NCBI GenBank assembly: GCA_965115885.1
Contig: OZ220479.1
Span: forward strand, 868,001-932,000
DNA from: BD2-11 sp965115885
GTDB taxonomy: Bacteria; Gemmatimonadota; Gemmatimonadetes; Longimicrobiales; Gaopeijiaceae
DNA: 64,000 nt
Direction: 5' to 3'
Positions 62,231 through 64,000 of the stretch are shown one piece after another (the stretch's first letter is position 1; each line of letters starts with the position of its first letter). A program made the translations under genes and the position numbers. The notes under the pieces are model-generated. The model had not been told where the DNA came from. It was given only the letters and a program-made list of their open reading frames with translations, and ran no database searches.

Positions 62231-63214
62231 TCAAGCGCGCGCGGGTCGCCGCCCGACCTCCAGCATGCGCTCCACCGAGGAACGCGCTCCGTCCGCCACC
62301 GCAGCGTCCACCGTCACCTCGTGACGCATGCTCCGCAACGACTCCAGAATCCCCTGGAGGGTGATGCGCTGCATATGCGGGCACAGGTTGCAGGGCCGCA
62401 CGAACTCCACCTCCGGGTGCTCCACCGCGACGTTGTCGCTCATCGAGCACTCGGTGACCAACACCACGCTGGCGGGCTTGTTGGCCTCGACCCAGCCGAT
62501 CATCCCGGCCGTCGATCCCACGTAGTCCGCCTCCTCCAGAACGTCGGAGGGGCATTCCGGGTGGGCGATGATCCGCAGTCCCGGCTGGCGAGCCCGGTAG
62601 TCGCGCAGCTCCGCTCCGGTGAAGCGCTCGTGCACCTCGCACGAGCCCTCCCACAGAATCAGCTCCTTGTCGGTCTGGGACGCCACCCACTGGCCCAGAT
62701 AGCGGTCGGGGAGGAAGATCGCTCGATCCTCGGCCAGCGACTCGACCACCTGAAGCGCGTTCGAGGAGGTGCAGCAGATGTCGGCTTCGGCCTTGACCTG
62801 TGCGGAGGTGTTGACGTAGGTGACCACCGGGACCCCCGGATAGCGCTCCTTGAGCAGGCGCACGTCGGCTCCGGTGATCGATTCCGCCAGCGAGCATCCG
62901 GCGTCCGTGTCCGGAATCAGCACGGTCTTCTCCGGGCTCACGATCTTGGCCGTCTCCGCCATGAAGTGCACCCCGCCCATCACGATCACGTCGGCGTCGG
63001 CGCGGGCGGCTTGGTAGGCCAACGCCAGAGAATCGCCGGTGAAGTCGGCGGCGCCGTGGTAGATGTCCGGCGTCATGTAGTTGTGGGCCATCACGATCGC
63101 GCCGCGCTCGGCCTTGAGCTCTTCGATTTGCGCGAGCAGGCGCTCGGCGACGACGCGCTCGGCGTCGGGCAGAATCCCCGCGAGGCGTCGGGTGGGGGAA
63201 CGGGTCGTGGGCAT
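62231..63214 (-). CDS. nadA: Quinolinate synthase
   Basis: [4Fe-4S] enzyme condensing iminoaspartate with dihydroxyacetone phosphate to quinolinate. 327 residues with AHNYMTPDIYHGADFTGDS-like start, VMGGVHFMAETAKI, and three cluster cysteines in YVNTSAQVKAEADICCTSSN, HPECPSDV and VRPCNLCPHMQ. The ATG lacks a good ribosome-binding site, but downstream Met codons would remove conserved sequence. It heads the nadA-nadC-DUF5522 minus operon and is divergent from the cupin gene. Confidence 0.96.
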   Translation of the reverse strand: MPTTRSPTRRLAGILPDAERVVAERLLAQIEELKAERGAIVMAHNYMTPDIYHGAADFTGDSLALAYQAARADADVIVMGGVHFMAETAKIVSPEKTVLIPDTDAGCSLAESITGADVRLLKERYPGVPVVTYVNTSAQVKAEADICCTSSNALQVVESLAEDRAIFLPDRYLGQWVASQTDKELILWEGSCEVHERFTGAELRDYRARQPGLRIIAHPECPSDVLEEADYVGSTAGMIGWVEANKPASVVLVTECSMSDNVAVEHPEVEFVRPCNLCPHMQRITLQGILESLRSMRHEVTVDAAVADGARSSVERMLEVGRRPARA

Positions 63215-63377
63215 GGGGAAAACGGCGTGTCGACGAGAGACGCTTGCGTGGCTCGAACCCCCAAATATTGCTGCGCTCTCCGGGGGAGTCCACTGGCCAG
63301 CCGCGCCGCAGGGCGCGATGATGGCATCCGGCCCGCAATTTCCGGACACGCCCGAACCCCCCGAGGAGGAGGAGAAG

Positions 63378-63770
63378 ATGAACGTGTTTCGCTTGGCGGC
63401 CCTCGCGCGCGAACCCTCCGATCCGGTCAATTTCACCGGCCCCGGAAGCCTCCGCCGCATCGAAGGCGCGCTTCCCGAAGATCCGCGGGTCAACGTCTAC
63501 CGCGTGCGCTTCGAGGCTCGCTCGCGCACCAACTGGCACGTGCGCAGCGGGCATCAGATGCTCTTCGTCGTGGCGGGTCGCTGCCGCTACCAGAAGGAAG
63601 GCGAGCCCGTCGGAGAAGCCGGTCCGGGAGACCTCGTCGTCGTCGAGCCCGGCGAGAATCATTGGCACGGCGCGGCGCCCGGGGGCGCGATGACTCACCT
63701 CGCGCTCAACGTGAACGCGGCGACGAGCTGGGGGGATCCGGTGCGCGAGGACGAGTACGATGGCGTCTAG
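63378..63770 (+). CDS. Cupin-domain protein
   Basis: 130-residue single-domain cupin. The two motifs are visible: NWHVRSGHQMLFVVAGRC (His pair) and EPGENHWHGAAPGGAMTHLAL (His residues), enough to hold one divalent metal. GGAGGAGGAGA precedes the ATG by a few bases; an upstream ATG at 63318 would add an acidic Pro/Glu-rich start. Cupins of this kind have very varied roles, and no substrate can be suggested. The gene end overlaps the next start. Confidence 0.87.
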   Translation: MNVFRLAALAREPSDPVNFTGPGSLRRIEGALPEDPRVNVYRVRFEARSRTNWHVRSGHQMLFVVAGRCRYQKEGEPVGEAGPGDLVVVEPGENHWHGAAPGGAMTHLALNVNAATSWGDPVREDEYDGV

Positions 63771-64000
63771 CTCCAGTCCCGGCGCGAGTCGGCTCCGACG
63801 GGCGATGCGGCGTCTGAAGCGGGGCCTGCGGGCCGCCGGGGAGATCTACGAGGGCATCTACTTCGCGCCCTACCGGTCGCAGATCTATCGCTCCTACCGG
63901 GAGGAGCGCGACACCTTTCTGCTCCTGGGCTTCGCGGACCTGCTGGGAGCGCCGAACCCGGTCGCGTTCTACGCGCTCGAGCTCTATCCCGACGTGATCG
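63760..64000 (+). CDS. 5' end of a small conserved protein (cory-CC-star-like), truncated by window
   Basis: The first 80 codons are visible, starting at the ATG that overlaps the cupin stop region. A basic N terminus (RLRRAMRRLKRGLRAAGEIY) leads to YFAPYRSQIYRSYREE and TFLLLGFADLLGAPNPVAFY. This resembles the small cory-CC-star family, often found with ArsA-type ATPases. The assignment is by eye. No stop is reached before 64000. Confidence 0.6.
   Translation, partial: MASSSSPGASRLRRAMRRLKRGLRAAGEIYEGIYFAPYRSQIYRSYREERDTFLLLGFADLLGAPNPVAFYALELYPDVI

Overview
The window is GC-rich, densely packed bacterial chromosome. Many neighbouring genes overlap by ATGA or GTGA. Gene content fits a Gemmatimonadota-like bacterium: a fused IcmF mutase, a ProS of the short type, HisG of the long type, and SPFH, M28, serine-hydrolase and DUF305 genes. 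This placement is inference from gene content, not from a marker-gene tree. Two stretches (about 12.8-14.7 kb and 57.6-60.3 kb) are visibly richer in A+T and look acquired.

Layout. 1-4.3 kb: 3' part of pnp, an M16 peptidase and alanine dehydrogenase. 4.4-10.1 kb: the rod-shape cluster mreB-mreC-mreD-mrdA-rodA, with an AT-rich perfect palindrome just before mreB. 10.1-12.3 kb: accD and folC. 12.3-16.6 kb: a mobile/defence island. It holds a decayed IS21-type istA, the ghost of a C5-cytosine methyltransferase, an intact adenine methyltransferase with an overlapping PD-(D/E)xK restriction endonuclease, a complete IS3-family element and a fragment of a related element. 16.6-23.0 kb: hisS, a small envelope protein pair, proS, lysA, guaA. 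23.0-24.5 kb: a convergent lipoprotein gene, a non-coding stretch with a CCTC repeat, and a STAS-domain gene. 24.5-32.2 kb: a complete histidine operon, hisG-D-C-H-A-B-F-IE, running directly into an SPFH gene. 32.2-34.3 kb: a predicted aminopeptidase and a decayed ankyrin-repeat gene. 34.3-39.0 kb: leuS and tkt.

39.0-49.8 kb is a bidirectional block. The minus operon reads alpha-oxoamine synthase, acetoacetate-decarboxylase-like, lipid kinase, icmF, fic. The plus operon reads PlsC acyltransferase, a nucleotidyltransferase resembling Tam41, and a CDP-alcohol phosphatidyltransferase. Together they could make and head-group a sphingoid-type lipid. 50.0-54.0 kb: secreted serine hydrolase, M28 peptidase, DUF305 lipoprotein. 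54.2-57.4 kb: a 1057-residue fusion of kinase, M23 peptidase and class-III aminotransferase.

57.4-60.3 kb is a three-gene accessory cassette: two uncharacterised proteins, the second with near-identical 111-bp in-frame repeats, and a ComEC-like metallo-beta-lactamase-fold hydrolase. It is the best candidate for an undescribed system. 60.4-64.0 kb: a DUF5522/Dph6-like fusion, nadC, nadA, a cupin and the 5' end of a small conserved protein. No tRNA, rRNA or CRISPR array was seen.
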